DNA of 37,305 nucleotides from Chloroflexota bacterium (GTDB taxonomy: Bacteria; Chloroflexota; Dormibacteria; Dormibacterales; Dormibacteraceae): assembly GCA_005889135.1 (NCBI GenBank), contig VBEK01000135.1, positions 1 through 37,305 on the forward strand. Direction: 5' to 3'. Shown here piece after piece: positions 6,841 through 15,064 of the stretch. Numbering within the stretch: position 1 is the first letter of the stretch; every line of letters begins with the position of its first letter. The translations under genes and the position numbers were made by a program. The notes beneath the pieces were generated by a model. That model was given only the letters and a program-made list of their open reading frames with translations. It ran no database searches and had not been told where the DNA came from.

Positions 6841-7842
6841 TTAGATCGTGACCGCGAGCTTGGCCCGCGCGTGCCCCTCGCCGAGGTAGGCCATGGCCTG
6901 CCCGATGTCGGCGAAGTCGTAGCGCTTCTCGATCACCGGCTTCACCTGTCCTTTCTGCAGCAGCTCGCGCAGAAACTCCAGGTCCTCGTCCCGGACGGTG
7001 GCGATGAAGACGGCGATCTTCCGCCTGTCGCCGATCGCCGCCAGGCGCATGCCCACAAGGTGACTCACCGGTCCCAGCAGGACGTTGCGCGACGGCCCAC
7101 CGACCACGACCAGCCTCGCCTCCGGCTTCAACACCCTCTTGCACTCGCCCCATGACCTGCTGCCGGCGATGTCGATCAGGAGGTCGTACCGCTCGCCGGA
7201 GCGCGTGAAGTCCTCCTTCGCGTAGTCGAACACCCTCTCGGCGCCGAGCGAGCGCGCCATCTCCACGTTGCGCGCGCTGCACACGGCGGCGACCTCGGCG
7301 CCCATCGCCCTCGCGACCTGGACCGCAAAGGTACCGACGCCTCCGGAGGCGCCGTTGATGAGCACCTTCTCGCCTGCCCGGAGGCGGCCGTGAGTGCGGA
7401 GCGCCTGCACGGCCGTGATGCCGGCGACGCCCACGGTCCCCGCCTCCTCGAAGCTCACGTTGTCGGGCTTGGCGACGGCGCCGCGGTCCTCGGGCACGGA
7501 CACGTACTCGGCGAACGCCCCGGAGCGGGTCAGGCCGAACACCGCGTCGCCGGACTTGAACCGGCTGACGGCCGAGCCGACGGCCTCGACCGTGCCGGCG
7601 AAGTCGCCGCCGAGCATCTCGTCTTTGGGCCCGCGAAGCCCGAAGGCGATGCGCGCGACCAGCGGGGTGCCGGTCATGGTGTGCCAGTCCGCCTGGTTGA
7701 TGGAGGTGGCGCGGACCCGGACGAGCACGTCGGAGTCGCCGACCTCGGGCTTGTCGACCTCTTCGATCCTCAGCACCTCGGCCGTGCCGTATCTCCGGTA
7801 GACAGCCGCCTTCATCTTGCCGACTCGTTGAACCTCCGTCAT
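6841..7842 (-). CDS. Zinc-independent medium-chain reductase (quinone oxidoreductase-like)
   Basis: The 333-residue product belongs to the MDR superfamily. It has the N-terminal GroES-like fold (MKAAVYRRYG, residues 10-19; DVLVRVRATSINQADWH) and the NAD(P)-binding Rossmann glycine motif in INGASGGVGTFAVQVARAMGAEV near 150-172. Conserved catalytic zinc ligands are not apparent, which places it near zeta-crystallin or NAD(P)H:quinone reductases. The ATG at 7842 begins one base after the TGA of the Rieske oxygenase gene; an internal ATG at 7815 is possible. It is the last gene of a leftward operon and could reduce an alkenal or ketone product, or serve redox balance for the oxygenase; the actual substrate is unknown. 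Confidence 0.85.
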   Translation of the reverse strand: MTEVQRVGKMKAAVYRRYGTAEVLRIEEVDKPEVGDSDVLVRVRATSINQADWHTMTGTPLVARIAFGLRGPKDEMLGGDFAGTVEAVGSAVSRFKSGDAVFGLTRSGAFAEYVSVPEDRGAVAKPDNVSFEEAGTVGVAGITAVQALRTHGRLRAGEKVLINGASGGVGTFAVQVARAMGAEVAAVCSARNVEMARSLGAERVFDYAKEDFTRSGERYDLLIDIAGSRSWGECKRVLKPEARLVVVGGPSRNVLLGPVSHLVGMRLAAIGDRRKIAVFIATVRDEDLEFLRELLQKGQVKPVIEKRYDFADIGQAMAYLGEGHARAKLAVTI

Positions 7843-7843
7843 G

Positions 7844-8803
7844 TCAGTACGCCCCGGTGCGCACCCCAAGCTGGCGCAGCCAGCGGCGGTAGGCGATCGC
7901 GGTCCGGTCGCTCCGGACGTGCAGCTCGGCCTGCAGGTCGAGGGGCAGCAGCTCGGGCCGCTGCGACTCGAGGATGGGCCGGTCCTGGGCGAAGATCCGG
8001 TCCTGGAACTCGATCATCCCCGTCGCCGGCTCGTAGTTCATGGCCATCCACATCCAGGCGGTGCTGTCGATCGCGTCGTGGGGCGTGACTGACAGCAGCA
8101 TGCCGAACGAGTGCTCGCCGTGCTTGACGAAGGAGGCGGAGAGAGGCCGGTGGACGCGGTACGTGTAGGTGACGGTGGCGCCTTCGCCGGTGGCGTAAGG
8201 GTCGGGCTGGTAGACCTTGACGCCAGTGGCCAGCACCCCGTCGTCGGTGACGGTGGCTTCGTAGTCGGCGATCTCCGGCCGCGCCCGGTCGCCCAGGATG
8301 CCCTCGTGCACGAACGGGAAATGGCCGACGTCGAGGAAGTTTTCGACCACACGAGGGCCGCTGGCATGGACGCGATAAGGGCCCGACATCAGCACGTTGT
8401 GCGCGGGGTCATCGAGGAGCTCAAAGCGCGGTAGGTCGTTGGCGCCGGAGCCCAGCGTCACCCAGATCACGCCGTACTCGGCCCGTGCTTGGTAGACGGT
8501 CACGCACGCCTTCGCCGGCGGCTTCTGATCGGGGTGCGCCGGCATGAGCACGCACCGCCCATCTTCACCGTACGTCCAGCCGTGGTACGGGCACTCGAGC
8601 CGGTCGCCACCGACCACGTGGCCCAGCGACAGTCGCGTCCCGCGGTGCACGCACAGGTCACGCCACGCGTGGACCACGTCCCCGGACCGCCAGACGACGA
8701 TGTCCTCGCCCAGCAGCCGCGCGCCGACCGGTCCGCCGGACGCCAGGTCTTCGATCCGCGCGACCGGATGCCAGTCCTCGACCAGGACTGGATCGTCGAT
8801 CAT
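7844..8803 (-). CDS. Rieske non-haem iron oxygenase, terminal oxygenase subunit
   Basis: The 319-residue protein has an N-terminal Rieske [2Fe-2S] domain (C51-x-H53 and C71-x2-H74, in CVHRGT and CPYHGWTYGEDG) and a C-terminal catalytic domain with the mononuclear iron motif N155-x2-D158-x2-H161-x4-H166 (ENFLDVGHFPFVHEG). These enzymes hydroxylate or O/N-demethylate ring compounds using electrons from a separate reductase. At ~320 residues it is near the vanillate/phenoxybenzoate demethylase type. The ATG start at 8803 overlaps the stop of the cupin gene (ATGA). No ferredoxin or reductase gene is in the window, so the electron donor must be elsewhere, or the neighbouring reductase takes part. 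The substrate is not predictable from the sequence alone. Confidence 0.88.
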   Translation of the reverse strand: MIDDPVLVEDWHPVARIEDLASGGPVGARLLGEDIVVWRSGDVVHAWRDLCVHRGTRLSLGHVVGGDRLECPYHGWTYGEDGRCVLMPAHPDQKPPAKACVTVYQARAEYGVIWVTLGSGANDLPRFELLDDPAHNVLMSGPYRVHASGPRVVENFLDVGHFPFVHEGILGDRARPEIADYEATVTDDGVLATGVKVYQPDPYATGEGATVTYTYRVHRPLSASFVKHGEHSFGMLLSVTPHDAIDSTAWMWMAMNYEPATGMIEFQDRIFAQDRPILESQRPELLPLDLQAELHVRSDRTAIAYRRWLRQLGVRTGAY

Positions 8804-9372
8804 CCGGACCCGGGCACGGAGGCCGCGTAGGCCGGGTAGCGGGCTCGCAGGCCACGCATCCTCCCAATTCTCGCCAGCGCGGGAAACACCACGTCCTGCA
8901 CCCACAGAGGGGGGCTTGTGATCCGGACGAAGTCGGACACCTGCGTGAGCAGGACCGCGGCCTGGAGAATCCGCATGTCCCCGGACGGCAAGAGCTTGCG
9001 GTCGCGGCTCAAGCCGAAGTAGGTCTCGAAGAACAGCTCCGCCGACTCCAGCGCGGGCCTGTGCTCGTAGTAGATCCGCATGACTCCCGATCCTGCGTTC
9101 CACTGGCTGTGCGCAACGCCGACCGGGCAGACGACAGTCTCCCCGGTGTGCGCGACACCGGAACGGGCGCCGACCCGGTATCCGTACTCGCCCTCGAGGA
9201 CGACGAAACGCTCCTCCTGGCTGGGATGCAGGTGCGAGCGGACGACGTAAGAGCCAGGCTGCGCGATCAGCTCCGCCTGGAAGAGCTTTCCCCCCGAGGA
9301 GCGGGCGGTTGAGCGGATGATCAGCCGCTCGCCAGTTTGCGGGCTTTCGAGCTCCGTGCCGATGGGCAGCAT
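8800..9372 (-). CDS. Cupin-domain protein
   Basis: The 190-residue protein carries a single cupin barrel at ~35-105. Motif 1 is H47-x-H49-x3/4-E (SHLHPSQEERFVVLEGEYGYRVG), and motif 2 has the metal-binding His88 (VCPVGVAHSQWNAG). The C-terminal ~80 residues are helical and not recognised. Cupins of this size serve as dioxygenases, isomerases or binding proteins. It is co-transcribed with a SnoaL-like protein (10 bp upstream) and with the Rieske oxygenase, whose start it overlaps by four bases. This suggests a shared small-molecule pathway, but the reaction cannot be assigned. Confidence 0.8.
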   Translation of the reverse strand: MLPIGTELESPQTGERLIIRSTARSSGGKLFQAELIAQPGSYVVRSHLHPSQEERFVVLEGEYGYRVGARSGVAHTGETVVCPVGVAHSQWNAGSGVMRIYYEHRPALESAELFFETYFGLSRDRKLLPSGDMRILQAAVLLTQVSDFVRITSPPLWVQDVVFPALARIGRMRGLRARYPAYAASVPGSG

Positions 9373-9382
9373 CGCGGCCTCG

Positions 9383-9883
9383 CTAGCGCCGAAGAAGGGA
9401 GCGGACGAACGCGCGGCCGACGACCACCGGATGGTTCATCGCCGTCGCGATCTTGCCTCCGGTCGAGTTCGGATCGCGCGCGACCCCCAGCTGCCGCAGA
9501 GCCGTGCCGATGTCGAAGTACGTCCGCTCGCAGACCATCTCGTCACCGTCGAACTGGAACACGATGATGAGCGGAAAATCGACCTTGCGCCCGGTCGGTG
9601 GCAGGCCCCGCCACACGCCTTCGTGGGTGCCCGCGAAGCGTCCCTCGACGATCACTGCGTCGGCCGCGTGATGAAACGTCGACGGGTGAAATTGAAAGTC
9701 GGGGAAGCCCCGCATGTTCTCCTCCAGCAGGGCATTGACTCCCGAGTGGCCGTCCCAGACCTCGCCCGTGGCCATGATCTCGTAGCGCGGGTGTCCGAAC
9801 GCGGCGATGCAGCGCTCGAAATCGTGGGCGTTCTCGGCCTCCATGTGCTCACGGACAGTCGCCTGGCGGCGCTCGTCGATCAC
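9383..9883 (-). CDS. SnoaL-like / NTF2-fold protein
   Basis: The 166-residue product has the cone-shaped NTF2-like fold of SnoaL polyketide cyclases and ester cyclases. It shows an N-terminal helix with HMEAENAHDFERCIAAF, GVNALLEENMRGFPDFQF at ~49-66, and the strand motif VEGRFAGTHEGVWRGLPPTGRKVDF at ~80-104. The GTG at 9883 overlaps the TGA of the PPK2 gene (GTGA) and is preferred over longer starts that would run into PPK2. Members act as cyclases, hydrolases, isomerases or simple binding proteins. The sequence places it in an operon with cupin, Rieske and reductase genes. Confidence 0.82.
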   Translation of the reverse strand: MIDERRQATVREHMEAENAHDFERCIAAFGHPRYEIMATGEVWDGHSGVNALLEENMRGFPDFQFHPSTFHHAADAVIVEGRFAGTHEGVWRGLPPTGRKVDFPLIIVFQFDGDEMVCERTYFDIGTALRQLGVARDPNSTGGKIATAMNHPVVVGRAFVRSLLRR

Positions 9884-10740
9884 TCGACGTGGAACTTGGT
9901 GGGCACCATGCGCTGGGAGCTCTTCGGCGGGCGCACGTAGCTGCGCTTCTGGCGCGGAGGCAGCTTGATGTCGTCGTGGGGCACCACTTCGTACGGGATG
10001 AGGGATAGGAAGTGGCTGATCAGGTTCAGGTGCGCCGAGCGCTTGTTGTCGCTCTCGACCACGTACCACGGCGCCTCGGGGATGTCCGTGTACGAGAACA
10101 TCTGGTCCTTGGCCTCGGAGTAGTCGACCCAGCGCGCCCGCGCCTGAAGATCCATCGGGCTGAGCTTCCAGCGCTTGCTCGGGTCGTTGATGCGGCCGAG
10201 GAAGCGCCGCTCCTGCTCCTCATCGCTCACCGACAGCCAGTACTTGACCAGGATGATTCCCGAGCGCACGAGCATGCGCTCGAACTGCGGGCATGTGCGC
10301 ATGTACTCGTCGTACTCCTCGTCGGTGCAGAAGCCCATCACGCGCTCGACGCCTGCGCGGTTGTACCAGCTGCGGTCGAAGAACACGATCTCGCCCGCCG
10401 AAGGCAGGTGGGCGACGTAGCGCTGGAAGTACCACTGCGTCTTCTCTCGGTCGGTGGGCGCGGGCAGGGCGACGACGCGGGCGAAGCGAGGGTTCAGCAT
10501 GGCCGTGATGCGCTTGATGACGCCGCCCTTGCCGGCGGTGTCGCGGCCTTCGAAGATCGCCACCACCCTCAGGCCGCGATAGCGGACCCAGTCCTCGAGC
10601 TGGACGAGCTTCACCTGCAGCTCCCGAAGCTGCTTCTCGTACTCCTTCTTGGTCAGGGCGGTGGCCTTGCGCGGCTTCTCAGCCGTCCACTCGCCGTCCT
10701 TTTTCTTCCTCTTCTTGTCCTTCTTGGTGGCGACGGCCAT
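9880..10740 (-). CDS. ppk2: Polyphosphate kinase 2 (PPK2 family, class I-like)
   Basis: The 286-residue enzyme transfers phosphate between polyphosphate and nucleotides. Its Walker A motif is GRDTAGKGG (65-73), Walker B is EIVFFDRSWYNRAG (117-130), and the lid is FLGRINDPSKRWKLSP (180-195). It is a single-domain PPK2 of the length typical for polyP:NDP phosphotransferases. The N-terminus is unusually lysine-rich (KKDKKRKKK at 6-14). The ATG at 10740 lies 16 bp after the HAD gene stop; an upstream extension would overlap that gene. Its place in a secondary-metabolism-like operon is odd; it may regenerate NTPs from polyphosphate independently of the neighbours. Confidence 0.93.
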   Translation of the reverse strand: MAVATKKDKKRKKKDGEWTAEKPRKATALTKKEYEKQLRELQVKLVQLEDWVRYRGLRVVAIFEGRDTAGKGGVIKRITAMLNPRFARVVALPAPTDREKTQWYFQRYVAHLPSAGEIVFFDRSWYNRAGVERVMGFCTDEEYDEYMRTCPQFERMLVRSGIILVKYWLSVSDEEQERRFLGRINDPSKRWKLSPMDLQARARWVDYSEAKDQMFSYTDIPEAPWYVVESDNKRSAHLNLISHFLSLIPYEVVPHDDIKLPPRQKRSYVRPPKSSQRMVPTKFHVE

Positions 10741-10756
10741 CGCGGCGCTCAAGTTA

Positions 10757-11413
10757 TCACCAGCCGAGCGCGGCGTCTGGCACGTGAGCGAGGTCGGCCG
10801 CGAACCAGTCCGCACCGGCCAGCTCGGCGGCGCTGAACGAGCTCGTGATCGCCAGGCAGCGCATGCCCGCGGCGCGGGCCGCGGCCACCCCGCTGACCGC
10901 GTCCTCGATCACCAGGCAGGCGTCCGGCGGGAGCCCCAGTCGGCGCGCCGCCTCCCGGAAGATATCCGGCGCCGGCTTTTTGAGCTCGACCGCGTTGCCG
11001 TCCACCACCGTTCCGAACAGGGCTTCCGGCAGGCCGATCTCGTGCAGGTTCGCCACGACCTTGACGCGGTCGGCGCCGGAGGCGACCGCGATCGCCAATC
11101 GCCGCCGCCGGCACTCGTGGACCAGCTCGACCGCGCCCGGCAGAGGCCTCAACCGCCCCCGGATCACCCCCTCGTAGATCTCATACAGCCGCGTCTTGTC
11201 AGGCCCGAGGTCGAGCGGGACGCCTTTGCGCTCTGCCGCCCCGCCCAGGTAGCGGTCCTCGCCCATGCCGATGAAGGGCTTGAAGTCGTCGGCCGTCATC
11301 GCCACGCCTTTCTCAGCGAACAGCGCGATCGCGGCCTCGGCGAGAAGCGGCTCCGAGAACACCAGGACCCCGTCGAGGTCGAAAATCACTCCCCGCAGAT
11401 GGGTGCCTTTCAT
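10757..11413 (-). CDS. HAD-superfamily phosphatase, beta-phosphoglucomutase-like
   Basis: The 218-residue protein has the HAD subfamily IA motifs: nucleophile motif I VIFDLDGVLVFSEP (9-22), motif II AVASGADRVK with the Ser/Thr role near 115, motif III Lys in ELKKPAPDIF, and motif IV VIEDAVSGVAAARAAGM. It probably dephosphorylates, or isomerises within, a small sugar phosphate. The residue after DLDGVLV is Phe rather than the common Asp of beta-phosphoglucomutases, so a phosphatase is more likely. It is the first gene of the leftward operon. Its ATG at 11413 overlaps by 15 bp the start of a second, divergent HAD gene. Confidence 0.85.
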   Translation of the reverse strand: MKGTHLRGVIFDLDGVLVFSEPLLAEAAIALFAEKGVAMTADDFKPFIGMGEDRYLGGAAERKGVPLDLGPDKTRLYEIYEGVIRGRLRPLPGAVELVHECRRRRLAIAVASGADRVKVVANLHEIGLPEALFGTVVDGNAVELKKPAPDIFREAARRLGLPPDACLVIEDAVSGVAAARAAGMRCLAITSSFSAAELAGADWFAADLAHVPDAALGW

Positions 11414-12085
11414 GCGGCCGCGATCGTCTTCGACCTCGACGGCGTGCTCGTCGACACGATGCCGTCGATCCGCGCGACCTGGACGCGCTGGGCCACCGAG
11501 CGCGGGCTGCTGCCGGCCGAAGTGCTCGCGTCGATCCACATGACGGGCCTCGAGCTCGTGAGGCGCTTCGCGCCTGACGTCGACCCGCACGCCGAGGTGC
11601 GTCGGATCTCGGCTGGCCAGGCCCGCACCGAGACCGCGCTGGCGCGCTTCGACGGCGCGCTCGAGCTGCTGGAAAAGCTGCCGGCCGAACGCTGGGCGAT
11701 CGTCACCTCAGCCCGCCTCGAGCCCGCCATTCGCCACCTTGCGATGGCGGGCCTTCCGGTCCCGCACGTGCTTGTCACCGCCGAGCTCACCCCGCGTGGC
11801 AAACCCGATCCGGCCGGCTACCGCCTGGCCGCGGAGCGTCTGGGCGTGTCGCCGGACAGGTGCCTGGCGATCGAGGACAGCCCGGCCGGCCTGCGCGCCG
11901 CCATCGTCGCGGGCATGTTCGCGGTCGGCGTCACCAACACCCACGACCCGGCGGAGCTGACCGACGCCCGGCTTGTCATCCCCTCGCTGCTCGCGCTGAG
12001 CGTGGATCCACAGCCCGCCGGACTCAGTGTCCTCTGGGAGGATGCGATCACCGGTTCATCAGCGCCTTCAGCTGCGCCGGGCTGA
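11399..12085 (+). CDS. HAD-superfamily sugar phosphatase
   Basis: The 228-residue protein carries HAD-IA motifs: motif I IVFDLDGVLVDT (9-20), motif II IVTSAR at ~101-106, the motif III Lys in PRGKPDP, and motif IV AIEDSPAGLRAAIVAGM. The Asp after GVLV is kept, as in sugar phosphatases of the YfbT/GPP type. The ATG at 11399 is the only in-frame start close to motif I, and it overlaps the 5' end of the divergent HAD gene. The 3' end overlaps the convergent dehydratase gene by 38 bp (12048-12085). Confidence 0.85.
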   Translation: MGAFHAAAIVFDLDGVLVDTMPSIRATWTRWATERGLLPAEVLASIHMTGLELVRRFAPDVDPHAEVRRISAGQARTETALARFDGALELLEKLPAERWAIVTSARLEPAIRHLAMAGLPVPHVLVTAELTPRGKPDPAGYRLAAERLGVSPDRCLAIEDSPAGLRAAIVAGMFAVGVTNTHDPAELTDARLVIPSLLALSVDPQPAGLSVLWEDAITGSSAPSAAPG

Positions 12086-13013
12086 TGTTGCCACCGCTGC
12101 AGATCAAAGCCACGCGGCGGCCCTTCAGCCGGTGGCGCAGCCTCAGCGCCGCCGCCAGCGCGGCCGCACCCGCCGCTTCGACCAGCGTCCGCGTCTTCTC
12201 GATCATCACCGCCGTGGCGGCGTCGATCTCGTCGTCGGACACGAGGACGAAGTCGTCGAGCAGCCGGCGCAGGACCCGCTGCGGCAGCTCGAACGGCGTC
12301 GCCGTCGACAACCCTTCGACGCGCGTCCGGTTCGGCGACTCCTGGAGCTTGCCGCTCTTCCAGCTCACGTAGGCGGACTGCGCCGCGTCCGACTGCGCGC
12401 CGATGACCTCGATCGAGGGGTTGATCGCCTTCGCCGCGATGCACGCTCCCGCCGCGCCCGAACCGCCGCCGATGGGGACGACGACGGTGTCGATGCGCGG
12501 CTGCTCCTGCAAAGCCTCCAGCGTGTGCGTGCCCACGCCCGCGATGAGTAGCGGCTCGTCGCCCGAATGGATGTAGCGGTAACCGTGCTCGCGCGCCAGG
12601 CGCTCGGCGTTGTGCTTCGAGTCGTCGTAGCGCTCGCCTTCGAGGATCACCTCCGCGCCGAGGTCCTGCATCGCCTCGACCTTGACGGGGTTGGCGGCCG
12701 CGGGCGCGCAGATGATCGCGCTGACGCCGAACAGCCGCGCTGCGTACGCGACCGACTGGCCGTGGTTGCCGGTCGAGGCGGCGATCACCCCGCGCCGGCG
12801 CTCGTCCTCGCTCAGCCTGCTGACCAGGTTGACTCCGCCCCGCACCTTGAACGCGCCGGTCGGGTTGTGGTTTTCGTGCTTGACGTGGACCTCGGCGCCG
12901 ACCAGGCGGTCGAGCGCCGGATAGCGGCGCAGTGGCGTGGGCGAGAGGTAGGGGCGGATCTGCCTCGCCGCGTCGAGAACGTCGGCGAATGCCGGCTCTG
13001 GAAGCTCCCCCAT
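12048..13013 (-). CDS. PLP-dependent threonine/serine dehydratase or serine racemase
   Basis: The 321-residue enzyme is of fold type II. The PLP-binding lysine is K56 in NPTGAFKVRGG, the substrate loop is STGNHGQS (80-87), and the phosphate-binding glycine loop is GGGSGAAG (182-189). It lacks the C-terminal ACT regulatory domain of biosynthetic threonine deaminase, so it is the short catabolic or racemase type. It deaminates threonine or serine to the 2-oxoacid, or interconverts serine enantiomers. The ATG at 13013 was chosen because the upstream frame runs through the divergent lipoprotein gene. The gap of 63 bp to that gene should hold both promoters. Confidence 0.85.
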   Translation of the reverse strand: MGELPEPAFADVLDAARQIRPYLSPTPLRRYPALDRLVGAEVHVKHENHNPTGAFKVRGGVNLVSRLSEDERRRGVIAASTGNHGQSVAYAARLFGVSAIICAPAAANPVKVEAMQDLGAEVILEGERYDDSKHNAERLAREHGYRYIHSGDEPLLIAGVGTHTLEALQEQPRIDTVVVPIGGGSGAAGACIAAKAINPSIEVIGAQSDAAQSAYVSWKSGKLQESPNRTRVEGLSTATPFELPQRVLRRLLDDFVLVSDDEIDAATAVMIEKTRTLVEAAGAAALAAALRLRHRLKGRRVALICSGGNISPAQLKALMNR

Positions 13014-13076
13014 CGCCGTCAAGCCTAGCTGCGTAACAAGGCTAGAAATCGCTGCCGTTCCCGCAACATATCGGCC

Positions 13077-14009
13077 GTGCTGAAAACAGCCGCCCGCGCG
13101 CTCGTCGCCGTCGCCATCGTCCTGTCGACTGCCGCCTGCGGCTACGACGCGAGCGCGACGTTCAACCCCGACGGCTCGGTGGCCGTCGGCCTCAAGTTCC
13201 TGTTCCCCAGGTCGCTGATGAACGGGTCGAACGGGACGTCCGTCAGCGGGTTCACGCCGTCGGACATCGCCTCCGCCAACGCCCAGCTGCAGAAGCAGTA
13301 CCCCGGGAGCAAGGTCACGGCGGTCAGCGAGGGCGACGAGTCCGGGGCGCTGATCACGATCCCCTTCAAGAACGAGAAGGACGCGTTCGCGTTTCTCACC
13401 AAGCCCTCCGCGCTCAAGCCGCCCGCGGCGCAGTCGCCCGGCTCCAGCCTCGGCCTGAACCTGGGCAACACCGGCGGGATGTTCACGTCCGCGACCCACA
13501 CGTCTTCGGGCGGTGGCGACACCTACACATTCAAGACGGCGGCCGCCACGACGCAGCCGAGCTCGGCCGGCTCGCAGCAGGGCCTGACCGACGACGAGGT
13601 GCAGGCGATCTTCACCATCACCTTCGCGGTCACGCTGCCGCACGTGATCACCTCTGCGCCCGGCGCTCTGTTCACGTTGGACCGCAAGACCGCGATCTGG
13701 AAGCTGCGCTGGACGAAAGCCGAGACACTGACCGCGACCACCGGCGCCGACGCCGCGCTCGCGGGCAACGTCTCGCCGCTGCAGGACGCGCGTCTCTTGA
13801 TCGCCGTCGGGTTCATCGCCGTCGCGGTCGGGTTCCTGCTCGGGATGTTCCTGACCTGGCGCGGCCGGCTGCTTCATCGACAACCCGCCGGCGCCGTGGC
13901 AGCGCAGACGGTTCCGGTCGACCAGCCGTCCGCTGCGCCGCAGGCGACGGAAACACACACGGCCTGGCCGGGGCCCCCGCCGCAAGCGCCGCCGCCGACC
14001 GAGGTCTGA
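13077..14009 (+). CDS. Lipoprotein with C-terminal membrane helix (LppM-like architecture)
   Basis: The 310-residue product starts with a signal peptide and a probable lipobox (STAAC, Cys21). A beta-rich domain follows (CGYDASATFNPDGSVAVGL at 21-39), and a Ser/Thr/Gly-rich middle. Near the C-terminus there is one strong transmembrane helix (LLIAVGFIAVAVGFLLGMFLTW, ~241-262), then a basic and then a Pro/Ala-rich cytoplasmic tail. Lipidated N-terminus plus C-terminal helix resembles mycobacterial LppM, but the assignment rests on layout only. The start is GTG. It is a monocistronic gene between the divergent dehydratase and an LLM oxidoreductase 60 bp downstream. Function is unknown. Confidence 0.7.
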   Translation: MLKTAARALVAVAIVLSTAACGYDASATFNPDGSVAVGLKFLFPRSLMNGSNGTSVSGFTPSDIASANAQLQKQYPGSKVTAVSEGDESGALITIPFKNEKDAFAFLTKPSALKPPAAQSPGSSLGLNLGNTGGMFTSATHTSSGGGDTYTFKTAAATTQPSSAGSQQGLTDDEVQAIFTITFAVTLPHVITSAPGALFTLDRKTAIWKLRWTKAETLTATTGADAALAGNVSPLQDARLLIAVGFIAVAVGFLLGMFLTWRGRLLHRQPAGAVAAQTVPVDQPSAAPQATETHTAWPGPPPQAPPPTEV

Positions 14010-14069
14010 GCCCGCCGCTTCTCGATCGGCTGCGCGTGTCGTCGCTACATTTACGCCCATGGCCGCGAC

Positions 14070-15044
14070 ATGAAGTTCGGCGTGTTCGTGCCCCAGGGCT
14101 GGCGCATGGACCTCGCCGACATCCCCGACCCCGTCGAGAAATACGAGACCATGAGCCGCTGCGCCCTCGAGGCGGAGGCCGCCGGCTTCGACGCGGTCTT
14201 CGTCTACGACCACTTCCACACCGTGCCCGACCCTCACCTCGAGTCCGTGTTCGAGGCCTGGACGTCGATGGCCGCGCTCGCGCGCGACACCAGCACGATC
14301 CGCCTCGGCCAGATGGTCACGTGCAACGGCTACCGGCCGCCATCGCTGCTCGCCAAGATGGCGAGCTGCATCGACGTCATGAGCCACGGCCGGCTCATCC
14401 TGGGCATCGGCGCCGGCTGGTACGAGCACGAGTACCGCGCCTACGGCTACGAGTACCCCGAGACGCCCGAACGCTTGCGGATGTTGCGCGAGTCGCTGCA
14501 GGTCATCAAAGCGATGTGGACGCAGGATGAGGCGACCTTCGAGGGCCGGTTCTACTCCGTCCGCGGAGCGATCAACGAGCCCAAGCCGGTGCAGCGTCCC
14601 CACCCGCCCATCTGGATCGGAGGCGGCGGAGAGAAAGTCACCTTGAAGCTGGTCGCCCAGCACGGCGACGGCTGCAACCTGCGCGCGGACCTCGACACCG
14701 TCCGGCACAAGCTCGACGTGCTGCGCGAGCACTGCCGGAACGTGGGTCGCGATTACGACTCGATCCTGAAGACGTTTGAGTTCTACGCCGTCGTGGGCGA
14801 CGAGCGCGAGGTCAAGCGCGTCGTCAGGGAAACCGCGCGCCGAACGGGCAAGGACGAGGATTTCGTCCGCACCTGGAACGAGTTCCAGGGCGACCCGGAC
14901 GGCATCGCCGCCAGCATCCAGGACTACGCCGCCGCCGGCATCGACTACTTCATCGTCAACCTCCCGAACGCCGCCGAAGAGGGCGCGATCAAGAGCTTCG
15001 CCGAGGAGGTGTTCCCCAGGGTGGGGTTGCGGGTCGCCTCCTAG
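14070..15044 (+). CDS. F420-dependent LLM-class oxidoreductase (Rv1855c-like family)
   Basis: The 324-residue protein is a luciferase-like monooxygenase-fold enzyme. It starts MKFGVFVPQGW and contains GFDAVFVYDHFHT (38-50), TIRLGQMVTCNGYRPPSLLAKM at ~79-100, the family signature SHGRLILGIGAGWYEHEYRAYGYEYP at ~106-131, and PVQRPHPPIWIGGGGEK at ~174-190. Proteins with this pattern in actinobacteria and Chloroflexota bind coenzyme F420 and carry out hydride transfer on various substrates. The substrate is not known. The ATG start is clear, 60 bp after the lipoprotein gene. Confidence 0.88.
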   Translation: MKFGVFVPQGWRMDLADIPDPVEKYETMSRCALEAEAAGFDAVFVYDHFHTVPDPHLESVFEAWTSMAALARDTSTIRLGQMVTCNGYRPPSLLAKMASCIDVMSHGRLILGIGAGWYEHEYRAYGYEYPETPERLRMLRESLQVIKAMWTQDEATFEGRFYSVRGAINEPKPVQRPHPPIWIGGGGEKVTLKLVAQHGDGCNLRADLDTVRHKLDVLREHCRNVGRDYDSILKTFEFYAVVGDEREVKRVVRETARRTGKDEDFVRTWNEFQGDPDGIAASIQDYAAAGIDYFIVNLPNAAEEGAIKSFAEEVFPRVGLRVAS

Positions 15045-15064
15045 GCGCCCACAATCCCGCTAGC

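Noticed and set aside
13014-14732. Long minus-strand extension of the dehydratase through the lipoprotein and LLM genes
   Set aside because: The PLP enzyme is complete from 13013; the extension is low-complexity antisense reading of two well-supported genes.
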